Below, in pieces: positions 41,070-52,358 of a stretch of DNA of 64,000 bases. The stretch spans positions 2,233,941 to 2,297,940 of the forward strand of contig CP092877.1 of the NCBI GenBank assembly GCA_030710605.1, given 5' to 3'. The notes beneath the pieces were generated by a model. The model worked only from the letters and a program-made list of their open reading frames with translations, had not been told where the DNA came from and ran no database searches. Source of the stretch: Cordylochernes scorpioides (Eukaryota; Arthropoda; Arachnida; Pseudoscorpiones; Chernetidae). Both the position numbers and the translations under genes were made by a program. Within the stretch, counting starts at the first letter, position 1. The number at the start of each line of letters is the position of its first letter.

Positions 41070-42594
41070 GAGACGATCAATGATGATAGAGAGAACCCAG
41101 AGGGAATTAATTATCATCAAATGAGACTAGCTATTACAACATCACATCGAAGGAGTTGTGTTGGCATTAGTGGTTCGTCTATCTGAAGGGTGAATCTTCA
41201 ATTAAATGAACGCAGATTATTTCCTCAGTTCGATCTTCTTGGATCATATCACATATCATTGACGTTGCCTCAATATATTGATATGGTGATAGCTACAGGC
41301 TGACTAGTTCCGTATTTGATGAAAGTGGTATTAGGATTTAAATCACCGATCCTAAGCGATCTAAGCCTTACGCCTTCTTCCAACTTGTTTCTGAAAGGAG
41401 ATTGCAATCTTTTAAAAAAAGATTGAAATCAAACTAGAACGCTAAGAGATATTTAGCCTTTAATAGTTCACCTACAACAGCCTATAAAATTTTGAATGAC
41501 AACACCACATTCTAGTATCGAAATAATTTGAATTGTAGTTATATGGTATTTTGATTATACACCGTAGATCCCCTCACACAAGCCACAAGTACCCAGTCAG
41601 TACATTGTGTCAATGAGCAAACAATGTCGAGGAATAATAAAAAATAGTTGAAGTGAAAAAAAGCCCACAACCTATCTAATGACAAACAGAAGGCATAATC
41701 ACGTATTGAGGCGGTCTCAGACGGCAGGCCTTACTGGAAAATAAGGAAGAAAAATCGAACTGATTTAAAAATATATAAACATGGCGAATTATACAAATTA
41801 TAATCAACCTTCTATCTCTCTTGCCACACATTTATATCTTCCAATTGAAAAGTTTCCAAGGGATTTACCCAAAAAAAAAATTTCCACAGCTTATTTGAGC
41901 GGAAGACCGCATTTATTAACTATTTAATGCATTTGTTTGCATATTTATACTGTTGCAAAATCTTATATGTGTATTGTTAAGGCCATCATAAAGAATTCTT
42001 CTAAATGGTCTACCTCATAGACCAATTAACTGGTGGATTTGCTTTTCACCACTGATGCGACAAACCCTCTTAATGTTGTTGTTTTTTTCCCAAACCCACA
42101 TTAGGCACTGTAGAAAATGGTGAACGAAGAAAAATTGGGTAAAAATATATAGTTAATGCAGTTGTATAAAAATATTCAATAAAGAAGATATAATTAATAA
42201 TATATATTTTACCTAGATCATTAAAAAATATTATTGTAAACTCTAGCGTTTTCCCTTTCTCAGCCTTAATTATACTGATATAGAAACGTGAAATCAGGTG
42301 GAGGTATATAAAAGTATATTGAAAAAATTTAAAATATAACAAATTCCACACACGCAAAATTTGAAATAGATAGTTTGGGAAATCGTTTTTTTTTTTTTTT
42401 TTGTATTTTTGTTTGTGTGTGTGTGTTAAAATATCATATAAAACTTTACAAACGCGGTTCCTTTTTAAGCAAAATATTTTCCTGAACAAATTGGAAGCTC
42501 GTAAAGACAGATAAACATGCAGTGATGTAAAAAAGAAAGGTGTTCCCCGAGAACCCAGACAACGTACCCGAGGCCAGATCCCCTATCTCAATTT
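41070..42594. other. No confirmed gene
   Basis: A degenerate foldback loop ('aactggtggatttg ... caccactgatgcgac') at about 42028-42075. The long minus frame at 42070-42489 is T/A-driven low complexity. Otherwise unassigned. Confidence 0.45.
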
Positions 42595-42880
42595 ATAATT
42601 AATTTTTTGCGGCCAGCCAAGCCTGTCCTTCCAGCGGCCACAAAAAGTGAAATCGGCGACTTATTAGCGAGGAAAAAGTGGAGGAAAGATCGTTGCCCCT
42701 CAAGTATTTTTGGACATCTTCCCCCTCGTCGTTTTTGTTTTCTGTGAGTGGAGCGATTTGTAGCCCGGTGGCGGTGGTCATCCTCGGGTTGTGGCCTCCA
42801 ATTGGCTGGGCGCCTGCGCAGTTTGATGTGCGCCCCGTAGTCCTTTATTTGCAAATAAATCCAAGACAAAAACACTAGAG
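42595..42880. promoter_or_regulatory. GC-rich, promoter-like patch
   Basis: GC-rich against the local background, with CCAATTGG (about 42798) and GCGCCTGCGCAG (about 42809), resembling CCAAT and NRF1-type sites. Open frames overlap on both strands, so a first exon cannot be assigned. It may be a host promoter or a GC-rich repeat. Confidence 0.3.
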
Positions 42881-43361
42881 TGAAATTTGTTTTGATTGTT
42901 TAAAAGTATGTGATTTCTGAATTCATACATAAAAATGCTTATTGTAAGGTTTTTGACCAGTGATGAATACTTATTTTAGATATTAAATATATTAATACCA
43001 AACGATAAACACACACAAAAAAAAAAACACAAACACCATCTGCAATACGTTTGTTTCAATTAAAAAAGAATATATAATTGCAATTTTAACATTAAAAACA
43101 TTATGTTAATGATATAGGACACTACATTTAGAGTCAAATTCCAAATATTCGAATAATTTTCTAAATAGATTATTGGCGAAACAAAAGCTTAGGCTTAAAA
43201 TAGAATAGTTTTGGCTTCGACTGCTTTTCTCTTAGCTCAATAAAAATATTTGTATTTTATTTAATTACAGAGCTCCATCCAAATATGATTGAGTGGAGAT
43301 AAGAAAGAAGAAGGACCACGACCTGACTTCGCCATCTCCCCGAAACTTTTAAACAGATTTG
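42881..43361. other. No recognised feature
   Basis: AT-rich; no supported gene or repeat. Confidence 0.5.
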
Positions 43362-43556
43362 GCTGGAAGCGAACTACAAATATACGTGTATTTTCATAAT
43401 CTTTCTAATCAACCTATGTCAGTCCACAGCGGAACAATAAAAATATCAGTAATTTAAGATTGTCGTGTCGGTCGACATTTTATTATACGCTTTATTGAAG
43501 ATTATCAAAATTCTGCCCTGAGTATGAATGGCACCTGTTATATTTCTCATGTTGCA
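43362..43556 (+). repeat. Direct repeat, LTR-like copy 1
   Basis: About 195 bp that recur in the same orientation at 44030-44226, with roughly one difference per ten bases. Contains 'gcggaacaataaaaatatcag', then 'tgtcgtgtcggtcgacatttt'. The pair could be LTRs of a small LTR element or a simple duplication. Confidence 0.5.
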
Positions 43557-44029
43557 CATAGAAAATGTATTCAGCTTTAATATGTTATCCATTTCTTCAC
43601 TTTAATTATATCGGTTCTTTATAAAGAAATGCTGGGTTAATGCTGGGCTGGGGATTTATTGTGATACCTAAGAGCCACACATAAACTTCTATAAATGAAT
43701 ATAATACTAATGAAAACTCGATAAAAGAAAATTACAATCCATTTTAATTTGCTGCGCATCATCAGATATGCGATAACCTTAAAGGGAAAAAAGGATGTGC
43801 TATGTGAACTGTCTGTCGTCTCGGACGTGAGCTCAGCTGTTCACGAAGATTTGCATGGTCCATTAGAGTGACCATCATCTCCAGGAAGTCGGGATTCAGG
43901 AAGTCTACCCATCTCCGTCACCTCTAAATCTGGGTCGTCAGCCCTCTGGTAATTTCTTCAGAAGTGTCACACCTCAACAAGTGGCACAATATAAAACGAC
44001 GTACTCTCTCTCTCTCTTACATATTTGCC
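43557..44029. other. Spacer between direct repeats
   Basis: About 470 bp with no frame of interest. Includes a (TC)n run near 44003. No primer-binding site or purine tract could be assigned. Confidence 0.45.
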
Positions 44030-44226
44030 TGGAAGTGAACAGCAAATATTTGTATAGCACGTGTATTTTCACGATCTTTCTAATCAACCTATATGTCAGT
44101 CCACAGGGCCTGCTTCAAGCGGAATAATAAAGATATCAGTAATTGTCGTGTCGGCCGACATTTTGTCATACGATTTATTGAAGATTATCAAAATTCTGCC
44201 CTGAATATGGATGGCACCTGTTATTT
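44030..44226 (+). repeat. Direct repeat, LTR-like copy 2
   Basis: Second copy of the 43362-43556 repeat, with a 10-bp insertion ('ggcctgcttc') before the 'agcggaataataaag' part. Confidence 0.5.
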
Positions 44227-45234
44227 CAATTATTCAATCATATATTTGTGTGAAAAATAAGAAGAAAAAATAGAAAAAAAGGTCAGGTGTTGATATGCTG
44301 ACAGCTCCCACAAGGATTTTCAATAGTAGAACGCCATCTAGTGAAACAAAAATAAACTAAACGTTTGGTTTTGATTTTTGTTCCACTATATCTCTTTATC
44401 CGACTTTTCACTCATTCTAATTCAGCTTTTTTTTTTTTTTTTTTGCCTAGCTATAACAAGGAACATGTCTTCACGAAATGTTACAGAGTAACACATAGTT
44501 GTATTTACAAGCAAGAACTAGAAGAAAAAAAAAAGCCAAGATTACAAAAGTCGAGGCTCAATAAAGGAATGAATAATGTTTCTTTCATTACGCCTGACTA
44601 GAGTCTGTCGTTTTTCTCTTGTAAGGTTTTATAGCCAATATAGCAATCGATAAACTTCTCTTGAAATCTTTGTGGAAGGAAAATCGGTAAGAGCTATAGA
44701 AGCCCATTCTAACATCGGAGATTTCTTGCTATTCTAGTAGTGCTAGCTTCGAGAGACAGCCGAAGTGGATCTAAGGGGAGATCCGAAGGTTTCAACAGAC
44801 TCCCGGGGTGCTAACGGCAAAGATACAAATTAATCAGGATTTAATTTTCCAAGAATGAGTCGACTTAAACAGAATAAGAACAAATCAGGTGCCAAGCTCC
44901 ATCACTCCTATTGTCCAGGTTTATCCCAAAAGGACTACAGGACATCTACAACACAACCAAGGACGACTGTAGTATCGTTTTCTGCATCTCTAGGCAGATA
45001 TATATATTAAACACAAAAATATTGTGGAAAAAAAAAAAGGCGCCGACTGATGGGATACTTTGAATCGATGATGGCACTTGATGAAATTCCTCTCCAACAT
45101 ATGATGTAAACAGACTCGACAGCCAGGTGGATAAATAAACAAGGAAGAAAAAAAGTTGAAATACTGGTGGGGGAAGGGGTCCGATTCCAACACCACGAGA
45201 ATGAAATAGCGGGGTGGATGGTCCCAAGGTCGCG
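44227..45234. other. No confirmed gene
   Basis: A 'ctaaacgtttggttttgatt' piece from the PLE family 2 repeat at about 44358. Frames are short and T-run driven. Confidence 0.45.
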
Positions 45235-45356
45235 CCGGGCGTCGGCCTGGGCGTCGCCTTCTCAGCTCCGCTATCACTGTCGCCGCTTCTCCCGCACTGG
45301 GACAAACTACCTGCCGGGTAGATCTCCACACAATACTCCTGGAAGCGTCTCCGCAT
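45235..45356 (-). promoter_or_regulatory. GC-rich patch, possible first exon
   Basis: GC-rich, CpG-rich sequence. The minus frame reads SGDSDSGAEKATPRPTPG, echoing NDSDSGARTPLPV of the candidate exon at 30165. A donor-like GGCAG|GTAGTTTG also occurs on the minus strand near 45320. Together this hints at a host gene on the minus strand, but no evidence links the parts. Confidence 0.25.
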
Positions 45357-45462
45357 TACCTATGAACCCCTTTATACAGGGTGTCTCAACGGAGTTAATG
45401 CTTAATTTATCCTAACACGAAAAAGAGTATTGAACCGTAATAAATTAATCCATTACAAAGCA

Positions 45463-46285
45463 ATAACGCGCCATGTATATTTGACACATGAAAACATTGA
45501 GATTCGAATGTTTCTTTTCACAAATAAATCAAGTTTCTATTGTTCTTCCTGCGATGAAAAAATATAATATTATGTTTTGTCGGATTCTCCATGTTCTCAT
45601 GTACCATTATGTTCAATTTCGACTTTGTGCTAACTTATTTTGTCGTGTTATTAGGATGTCAAACAAATGTAGTTCAATTATTGAGCTGTTTGGTCAAGGA
45701 AAACGTCAATGTGAAATTGTTCAGCTGCTCAAAGTGCGTCAACAAACTGTGAGAGATCAAACATAAAATATAATGGCTTTAAAAAGTTTTAATACAACAC
45801 CTCAGACTATTATAACACAATGGAAGTCTGAAATTTACCAGCCTTGATATAGAGGCAGGATTGACGGATCTAATCCGGAGATGTTTGGAGCAATCGCTCG
45901 ACAACAAAATCTTGGGGATCTACTGAAAAGAAATAACGCAACAAAAATATAATCAAATGAAAACAGGTCACAAAATATTTGTATTTCCTAATTTTGCTAG
46001 GTGTTCAAAAAAAGATTTTCTCCAAAGATTGTGTAAGTCTGATAGAGTTGTGACATCGTCCGACAGTAATAAGTTCCACGTCCCGTGTGTTGACTTTCCC
46101 ACAATAAACTCCCACCTGAAGGGCCGGTATACAGACCCGCAGTTAGGGGATGGCCCCCGATTTAAGCCCAACTTCCCCAGTGAGTGCCAGTAACTAAAGT
46201 AGAAGTTTGATTTATATGTGAGAAGAAACATTCGCGTCTTAATGTTTACATTCGTTATATATATATGGCGCGCTATTTCTTTGTA
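45463..46285. repeat. Foldback element FB7 with transposase remnant
   Basis: Left arm 'gcaataacgcgccatgtata ... cgaatgtttcttttcaca' and right arm 'gagaagaaacattcgcg ... tatggcgcgctatttctttg' are inverted. The interior holds a mariner-like transposase start (45656-45960). It links the foldback family to a Tc1/mariner-type ancestor, or records an insertion into a foldback. Confidence 0.6.
45656..45960 (+). pseudogene. Mariner-like transposase N-terminal remnant
   Basis: Reads MSNKCSSIIELFGQGKRQ then CEIVQLLKVRQQTV, the first helix-turn-helix of mariner-type transposases. After a stop and frameshift, GSNPEMFGAIARQQNL resembles the second HTH. A 'tatacagggtgtc' piece at about 45373 resembles a mariner terminus. 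The DDE domain is absent. Confidence 0.6.
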
Positions 46286-46536
46286 GTAACTGAAGTGGAA
46301 CTCTCTTTTAAGTCGAAAGGATTCTACATTCAATGCACTAAAAAGAAGAAAATGAATATTACAGCTGAACAATCTATCCGAGTCAAAATAAAAGAAGCGG
46401 GGGATGCTTATCGTATATTGAGGAAATATTTGTGAAATATTTAGTTGAACATAGAAACTTATTAATCAGTTGCTTTATGTTAAATCACACTAAGTTCGAA
46501 ATTCTTAATGATCGTCCCCCTGACTCGTAACAGATC

Positions 46537-47220
46537 TACACTCATGGACAGAACTTTAGGAAGTTCTACCTTTTAGCATGTATATCAGGATTCAGACAAT
46601 AACTCTGAAAGATACACTCATGGACAAAACTTTAGGAAGTTCTACCTTTTAGCATGTATATCGGGATTCAGACAATAACTCTGAAAGATACACTCATGGA
46701 CAAAACTTTAGGAAGTTCTACCTTTTAGCATGTATATCGGGATTCAGACAATAACTCTGAAAGATACACTCATGGACAAAACTTTAGGAAGTTCTACCTT
46801 TTAGCATGTATATCAGGATTCAGACAATAACTCTGAAAGATACACTCATGGACAAAACTTTAGGAAGTTCTACCTTTTAGCATGTATATCAGGATTCAGA
46901 CAATAACTCTGAAAGATACACTCATGGACAAAACTTTAGGAAGTTCTACCTTTTAGCATGTATATCGGGATTCAGACAATAACTCTGAAAGATACACTCA
47001 TGGACAAAACTTTAGGAAGTTCTACCTTTTAGCATGTATATCGGGATTCAGACAATAACTCTGAAAGATACACTCATGGACAAAACTTTAGGAAGTTCTA
47101 CCTTTTAGCACGTATATCAGGATTCAGACAATAACTCTGAAAGATACACTCATGGACAAAACTTAAAGAAGTTGTACCTTTTAGCATGTATATCGGGATT
47201 GAGACAATAACTCTGAAAGA
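46537..47220 (+). repeat. Tandem array, nine 76-bp units
   Basis: Units begin at 46537, 46613, 46689, 46765, 46841, 46917, 46993, 47069 and 47145, each starting TACACTCATGGACA. Units differ at very few positions (such as tatatcggg/tatatcagg). The last is the most diverged. Each unit begins with the MITE terminus. Confidence 0.95.
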
Positions 47221-47355
47221 TATTTGATACGCTGTGACCTTTATTATACACTATACACATTAGATAACCAAGTGTGAACAAAATTGCTTCTACCTCCTTA
47301 AAAAACAAACAAACAAGCAAAACAGACGACCGGAGACAAGTTTTGTCCATGAGTG
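46539..47355. mobile_element. Mariner-type MITE expanded by tandem repeats
   Basis: The left end CACTCATGGACAGAACTTTA and the right end TTTTGTCCATGAGTG (to about 47354), with TA at both sides, define a MITE like those at 26645 and 36005. Its left 76 bp is tandemly repeated. The remaining interior (47221-47340) matches the unamplified copies. Confidence 0.8.
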
Positions 47356-47356
47356 T

Positions 47357-48700
47357 AATTGTTCAATGGCGGAAGTTGAAATTTTTATTTTTTTATTTTT
47401 TAGTGTATTCAAAATATTCTTTTTCAAAAAAGTATTTTTATTAATTAATTTTATTTAATGTTTATATATATAGTCCTAAATTCTAAATCTACAAATTTAT
47501 CATTATATTTGAAATTTTAAAATATGTTTAATTTTTTATTTTAATTATTATAAAATGAATATAAATTTCTGACAATATCCTGACAATTATTTATAGTTCT
47601 AGTTCATACACTACCTATCTATTTTTATAGAAGAGACGAGTCTCGCTCATTACACCAAAAACGGTTGCGCCTATTTTCACCTTTGATATATACTATTATT
47701 GTGCCTTCTACATGCTTTAGGATAAGCATTTTAAGGCATAACTCATAGTTAGGAGTCTCCAAGCGCCCGCCGCAATGGAGCGCCAAGGAGAGGGCTGGAG
47801 AGGCGACGGCGAGGCCGTGGGCACCCCGGGGGAGAGGAGGGCTAGTGCGCGCCGTTTTGAGGGAACCAAGGCAGCACCAAGCACAACTAAGGCGCCGCAA
47901 GCTTCAAAAATAGTTAAGAGATAATTTCAGGGATCGAGATCAGGCGATCAAGACCCAGAGCTCAAGAGGTCTGGCTTTTATCGTCTGGCTTTTATCCTTT
48001 CACCTTTGATATATACAAACACCATGTTCCATGTACATTACCAGACCATACCGGCCACATAGAAGTTTGATATTTTATACACTTGCGTTGATGGCTTAAT
48101 TGAGTGAGTATCTGGTTGCACTACTTGAGAATAGGATTTAGGTTTGGGCAGTTCTTTAAAAATCTTTTCAAATTTTCTATCTATTGTTTTATCAATAATT
48201 TCAGTCAAATATTCAATTATATTTTGTTTATTTAAATCTTCTAAAGATTCAATTTCACACCTTTTTAATGAAATATTATGAAATAAAGATTAAGTGAGTG
48301 TAAAAAATTTTAGACTTTAACGTTTGATATGGAATTAAATAAAAAAAATTATCATAAAATTTACAATTAAATATAGAAATTAAAATTAGTCAATTGCCGA
48401 GAGACCCAGAAGTCGGAAATTTTGTCAAATTACATTGTCATCAGGTTTCAACTAGTGTACTAAACTACAGACTTCTAGGTGTTCTGTAAGTATATTAAAA
48501 TTGCTTAAAAGATTTGTAGACAGACAGATAGAGGAGCAAGTTAAATAAAAGCTTCTAAAAAGCGATCTTTCGAGCAGACTCCTTCCTTCCACTGGCTTGT
48601 TAATGCTACGAGAGGAGAAATATACATGGCTCATCCAGTAGAAGAGTTTTCTTCACAATAAAAAAAGAGATGCCCATTGTTAGTTTCATATTATAAGTTT
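47357..48700. other. No confirmed gene; GC-rich patch
   Basis: At 47760-47900 a GC-rich block with 'gaggcgacggcgaggccgtg' stands out; a minus frame crosses it without known homology. The rest is AT-rich. Confidence 0.4.
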
Positions 48701-48768
48701 AAGTAAAAGATTTGAAGCGTATGAGGTTACGTTTCTTTAAAACCTCATACGCTTCAAATCTTTTACTT
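48701..48768. repeat. Perfect 28-bp hairpin
   Basis: The arm starting AAGTAAAAGATTTGAAGC (48701-48728) is exactly mirrored at 48741-48768 around a 12-nt loop. It may be a terminator-like or foldback relic; no partner repeat was found. Confidence 0.7.
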
Positions 48769-48840
48769 ATACTCATCAGAGGTTTCCAACTTTCTATATA
48801 TTATAAGTTTCTATAAAACCATTAACAATTAAATCCAGAC

Positions 48841-49026
48841 ATGACTAGATTCCATAGGAACTGCAATAAATGTCACAACACCCAACTCACTCCGGACCAC
48901 ATATACAGTTGCCCGGTCATCCTTGCAGCCCTCTATATGGCAGACATCAATCCAGAAGAGGATATCTATACGGACAAGGCCCCTCAGTTGGCCGGTATTG
49001 TGATCAGGGTGTACGGACCGATCTGA
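48841..49026 (+). pseudogene. LINE ORF2 C-terminal remnant, family A
   Basis: Reads CNKCHNTQLTPDHIYSC then PVILAALYMADINPEED, the same C-x2-C ... H-x4-C finger layout as the copy at 9088. No RT domain, and no clear tail or duplication. Confidence 0.65.
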
Positions 49027-49239
49027 TCTGCTCCATGGACAAGACATCACCACCACAATTATACCCGATATGATGGATTCTACAATCTTCAGGACAATTT
49101 CATCTTTCATAAATACAACCTACAAATGATATAGTGTTGGAGATTCCGTTCCTCGTCTTTCTATGTTGACATTCTGGTGACACACTGTGCTGCACAAACA
49201 TTGTAAATACAAAGTTCAAGTATTTCTACATACAGCAAA

Positions 49240-49935
49240 TGAAAAATTTAAGACGCGAATGTTTCTTTCACTCATAAATCAAATTTCTACTGTCCTTACT
49301 GTCCATAGTTTGCCTAAATACCATTTCTGAGATACCACCCTTCAGTGTATTCTATATACAGTTACGAGCGTCATTCCTCATCTCCTAATCAATCAGTCAT
49401 CAGTTATCATCTCTGTCACCGTTTGCTTTTTTTTTTTTTTGGAATGGCGCCCTCCTATTGGTTGGCTACGGCCACGCCACCTTTGCCCCCCCCACTCGCT
49501 ATTTCGTCTTTGTAACTATTGTGTTGGAGCGAGTCGCTCCCTAAATAAATGCATATATTAGTTAATAAATAAATGGAATCCTCTCTTTCTTTTTCCCAGT
49601 AAGAGACGCCTACGGAAGCCAACAGTACATAGACAGATAAAGCACATAGGCTATAGTTATTAACTAACATATGCAATTATTTAAGGCGCCAATTTATAAT
49701 TGTAACAAATAGTATTTGAATCAAAACATTCAATCGGGTAAAACACGGGCGTTGCCCGGGTCATTCGGCTAGTCATATATAAGCAGAATGATCCAATACA
49801 GTATTAGAGCTCTAAAGAAGCGGTCATTTTTTTCATCGCAGTAAGGACAGTAGAAATTTGATTTAGGTCTGAAAGAATCATTCGCGTCTTAATGTTTTAA
49901 TTTGCTATGTATAGATGGCGCGTTATCGCTGTATA
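49240..49935. repeat. Foldback element FB8, split by Helitron-like copy
   Basis: Left arm (49245-49350: 'agacgcgaatgtttctttca', 'actgtccttactg') and right arm (49773-49935: 'catcgcagtaaggacagtag', 'cattcgcgtcttaatg') belong together. The Helitron-like element 49351-49772 separates them. Confidence 0.65.
49351..49772 (+). mobile_element. Helitron-like element, copy 2
   Basis: Starts TCTATATACAGTTACGAGCG, ends with the CGGGCGTTGCCCGG hairpin, 'tcattcgg' and CTAG, and sits between T and T. The host foldback continues on both sides. T-T insertion and a hairpin near the end fit Helentron/Helitron2-type elements (known). Contains a small TIR insertion ('gcatatattagttaataa' and its inverse). No Rep/helicase. 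Confidence 0.6.
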
Positions 49936-50129
49936 TTTATTTCTACCTGTGTAGACATAGGGTGCGCTCTTAGAGTATAAACAGCCGCAGCAAACCTCTA
50001 CTCACCCTGATTATCATGGTCACATGTGTTAACTGAGGTAAATACAACCGCCACTACCAACACACGATGTTAATGTATTTAAATATTTTATTTCATCACA
50101 GGAGATAACTCTTACAATGATTATTTTAT

Positions 50130-50345
50130 TTATTAATCAACACCAGGCGCGATATTGAAGTATTTGCGCCTATTACAGAGGAAACAAACAAATCAGAACA
50201 TAGAATTAAAAATATTTACAAATTTACATGTAATAATCGACAGAGTTAATCAAATTTATATAGACAAAATATGGATAATGTAAGAGAGTTAAATCATTTA
50301 GATCATGGAACAATCGATGTCTCATTTCTGCAAAGTTCGGAAATC
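50130..50345 (-). mobile_element. LINE 3' end, family C
   Basis: Reverse complement of the 3' UTR at 31430-31632 ('ccaggcgcgatattgaagta', 'tcgacagagttaatcaaatt'), 5'-truncated at the codons before the stop. No clear duplication. Confidence 0.7.
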
Positions 50346-50467
50346 GTAGACTCTCAATGATTAAAGTAAATAAAACACCACACACAGAAGTTCTCATTAT
50401 GTCAGGATTCTATAAACCTTAGACAGCCGGAGGTATATTTAATAGCCCAATATAGCCTACCAATCAT

Positions 50468-50560
50468 AGTGGTGTGGATGATTAAACTGGCGAAATCGCT
50501 GAGAGGATTCACCACTGAAGAGCCAGGCCCTTCCCAATTTCTTTTCATTTCAGTAAGGAC
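50468..50560 (+). repeat. Foldback loop fragment FB9
   Basis: ACTGGCGAAATCGCTGAGAG then CACTGAAGAGCCAGG; a decayed copy of the conserved loop, with 'tttcagtaaggacaatag' after it. Confidence 0.6.
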
Positions 50561-50730
50561 AATAGTAAACTTGTTAATATTATAATCCCTTCAGTAAAAT
50601 TATAAAAAGAAATATTCCCACCTCGAATTGTCTTCTATTTATAACAATAGTAAAGGTTTAATTTGTAGAAAGTGAAAAGAAATCCTGCTAAATTTTCTTG
50701 CGATTTATAGCAATGTTGCTACGTCTTCGC

Positions 50731-51105
50731 ATTCAGTGGTATGTTGGGTGTTTCGTATCAATCGAACGGACCATGGCAGCAATTTAAAAATGAATATTCT
50801 TTCCTTGCAAGTTAGAAATGAGAATCTGGTGGGAGTCAAGCCACCGAGGCTCCAGCGAGGGCAACAAGAAGAGCTAGCTCCGACCTCCGGGCGACCGTCA
50901 CGGTCTTCGCCTTCAGTGGTGTGTTGGCTGTTTCGCATCAATCGAACGGACCATGGGAGCAACTTAAAAATATTATTCTTTTCTTGCTAGTTAGAATCTA
51001 GTGGGCGACAGGGAGTGAAGCCACCACCGAAGCTCCAGCGAATGGCCCAAGAAGAGCCAGTCCCGACCTCCGGGCGCCCGTCACGGCACTTCGCCCTTGA
51101 CCAGG
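50731..51105 (+). repeat. About two tandem units of 170 bp
   Basis: 'gtttcgtatcaatcgaacgg ... cgacctccgggcgaccgtca' is repeated once more with changes. GC-rich for the window. The mirrored copy is at about 63700-64000 in the right inverted arm. Confidence 0.7.
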
Positions 51106-51570
51106 CCGAGTAATGAGGGAAAGTTCAGCGATCTGTTTGCCCATGGACCGACTTCCTGGGACTGGGTCTCTCGGATTTCCTCATCCTGGACTTCCTGGAA
51201 CTTAGGGATTTATTGGAGCTTTCTTTAGCAGCTTCCGTAGAAATAAAATTTAAAACTTCATCTCAAATTATATATTACTCACAAGTTGTGGTGGTCTTGA
51301 AGACTTTTGACGCTTCTAGAATATTCTTTGGGACCCTGATTGTTATTCTGGTATTCATATCGGTACATTTTGTAAACCGTGTAAACAGGGAAAACGATAT
51401 TTATATTCAATTCATTCTCTGAATCAAAAAATAAGTGTGAAGAATTTAAATGAAAGGGACTTCCACATATGCTGTATAAACATGGTGCATTAGCGTGACA
51501 GAAAAAGTTTTATTCAAAAGAATCATATATGTGTCATAAATAGTTCGAATTTTATTAATTATTGAGACAA

Positions 51571-52358
51571 TGCTTCGGGCACACCCATCGGTTTCATTAA
51601 AAAGCTCACTAATCTGCTTAACGATAATGGATCCCCTGCACTTGTTTCCTGTGATGACCCTGAAACGCTGAGGAGCGCGATTACAGGGCTCTTAAAAACA
51701 GCGGCAGACCAATCTATACAAAACGACCTTACAAGAATGGATAAATCTAAGCTATACTCTCACTACAAAGACATTCACATATCTTTCATGACGGAGGGAT
51801 ACCTTTTAGGGGATTTTCCTTTCCCGGTTGTAAGACTACTCGCACAAGTTAGAATACTTTCAAGTTTTTTTAGAGAAAACCACACCAAGATGCTCTGCGG
51901 TGAGGACCCGACTTGTACCTTCTGTAATTCAAAACTACAAAAGGAAATCACTCACTATATTTTTGATTGCTCTGCTCTGAAAGAAGAAAGAAGAACCCTT
52001 ATGCTCAAAACTGGGCAACTCTGTGCTTCACTTCCATCAATAATTGACAATATGACCCAGAATAAGTATATTGCTACGGCGTTTTATGGTTTCCACAAGT
52101 CCATATCTCAGAAGAAGGCCAAGTGATACTCACTCCTCACTTTCTTACTGCTACTCTTTTTGTGTTGATTTCTTGCTTCCCTCTTTCTTATTATTATTTT
52201 TTTTTTTCCTTTTCTTGTTTTTTTTTTCTTTCTCTTTTTACTCTGTATATATCGCTATTTCCGTTGTCTCACTGCTTTGTTCTTATGCATACCTCTGGTG
52301 AATCCTGTATAGGGTCAGTGACCCTAAATAAAGGCTTTTTTGTTAAAAAAAAAAAAAA
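51571..52358 (+). mobile_element. LINE family B, 5'-truncated insertion
   Basis: Flanked by the 14-bp AATTATTGAGACAA (51557-51570 and 52359-52372). The right arm has the empty site with one copy (63258-63272 region). 3' UTR T-rich, then the GGGTCA/TGACCC hairpin, AAATAAAGGCTTTTTTG and an A-rich tail. A recent insertion, since the frame is intact. Confidence 0.9.
51572..52126 (+). CDS. LINE ORF2 C-terminus, partial but open
   Basis: 184 codons open from the truncation point to TGA. The C-terminal finger CTFCNSKLQKEITHYIFDC (C-x2-C ... H-x4-C) is typical of non-LTR retrotransposon ORF2 proteins and follows the RT and RNaseH-like regions, which are missing. It ends SQKKAK. Not functional alone. 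I cannot tell the clade from this part. Confidence 0.8.
   Translation, partial: ASGTPIGFIKKLTNLLNDNGSPALVSCDDPETLRSAITGLLKTAADQSIQNDLTRMDKSKLYSHYKDIHISFMTEGYLLGDFPFPVVRLLAQVRILSSFFRENHTKMLCGEDPTCTFCNSKLQKEITHYIFDCSALKEERRTLMLKTGQLCASLPSIIDNMTQNKYIATAFYGFHKSISQKKAK

Noticed and set aside
42070..42489. 139-codon minus frame
   Set aside because: Lys/Ile/Phe-rich translation of AT-rich sequence, without domain or codon signal.
46537..47220. CRISPR-like regular repeat array
   Set aside because: The 76-bp units are contiguous, with no unique spacers; this is a minisatellite inside a MITE.
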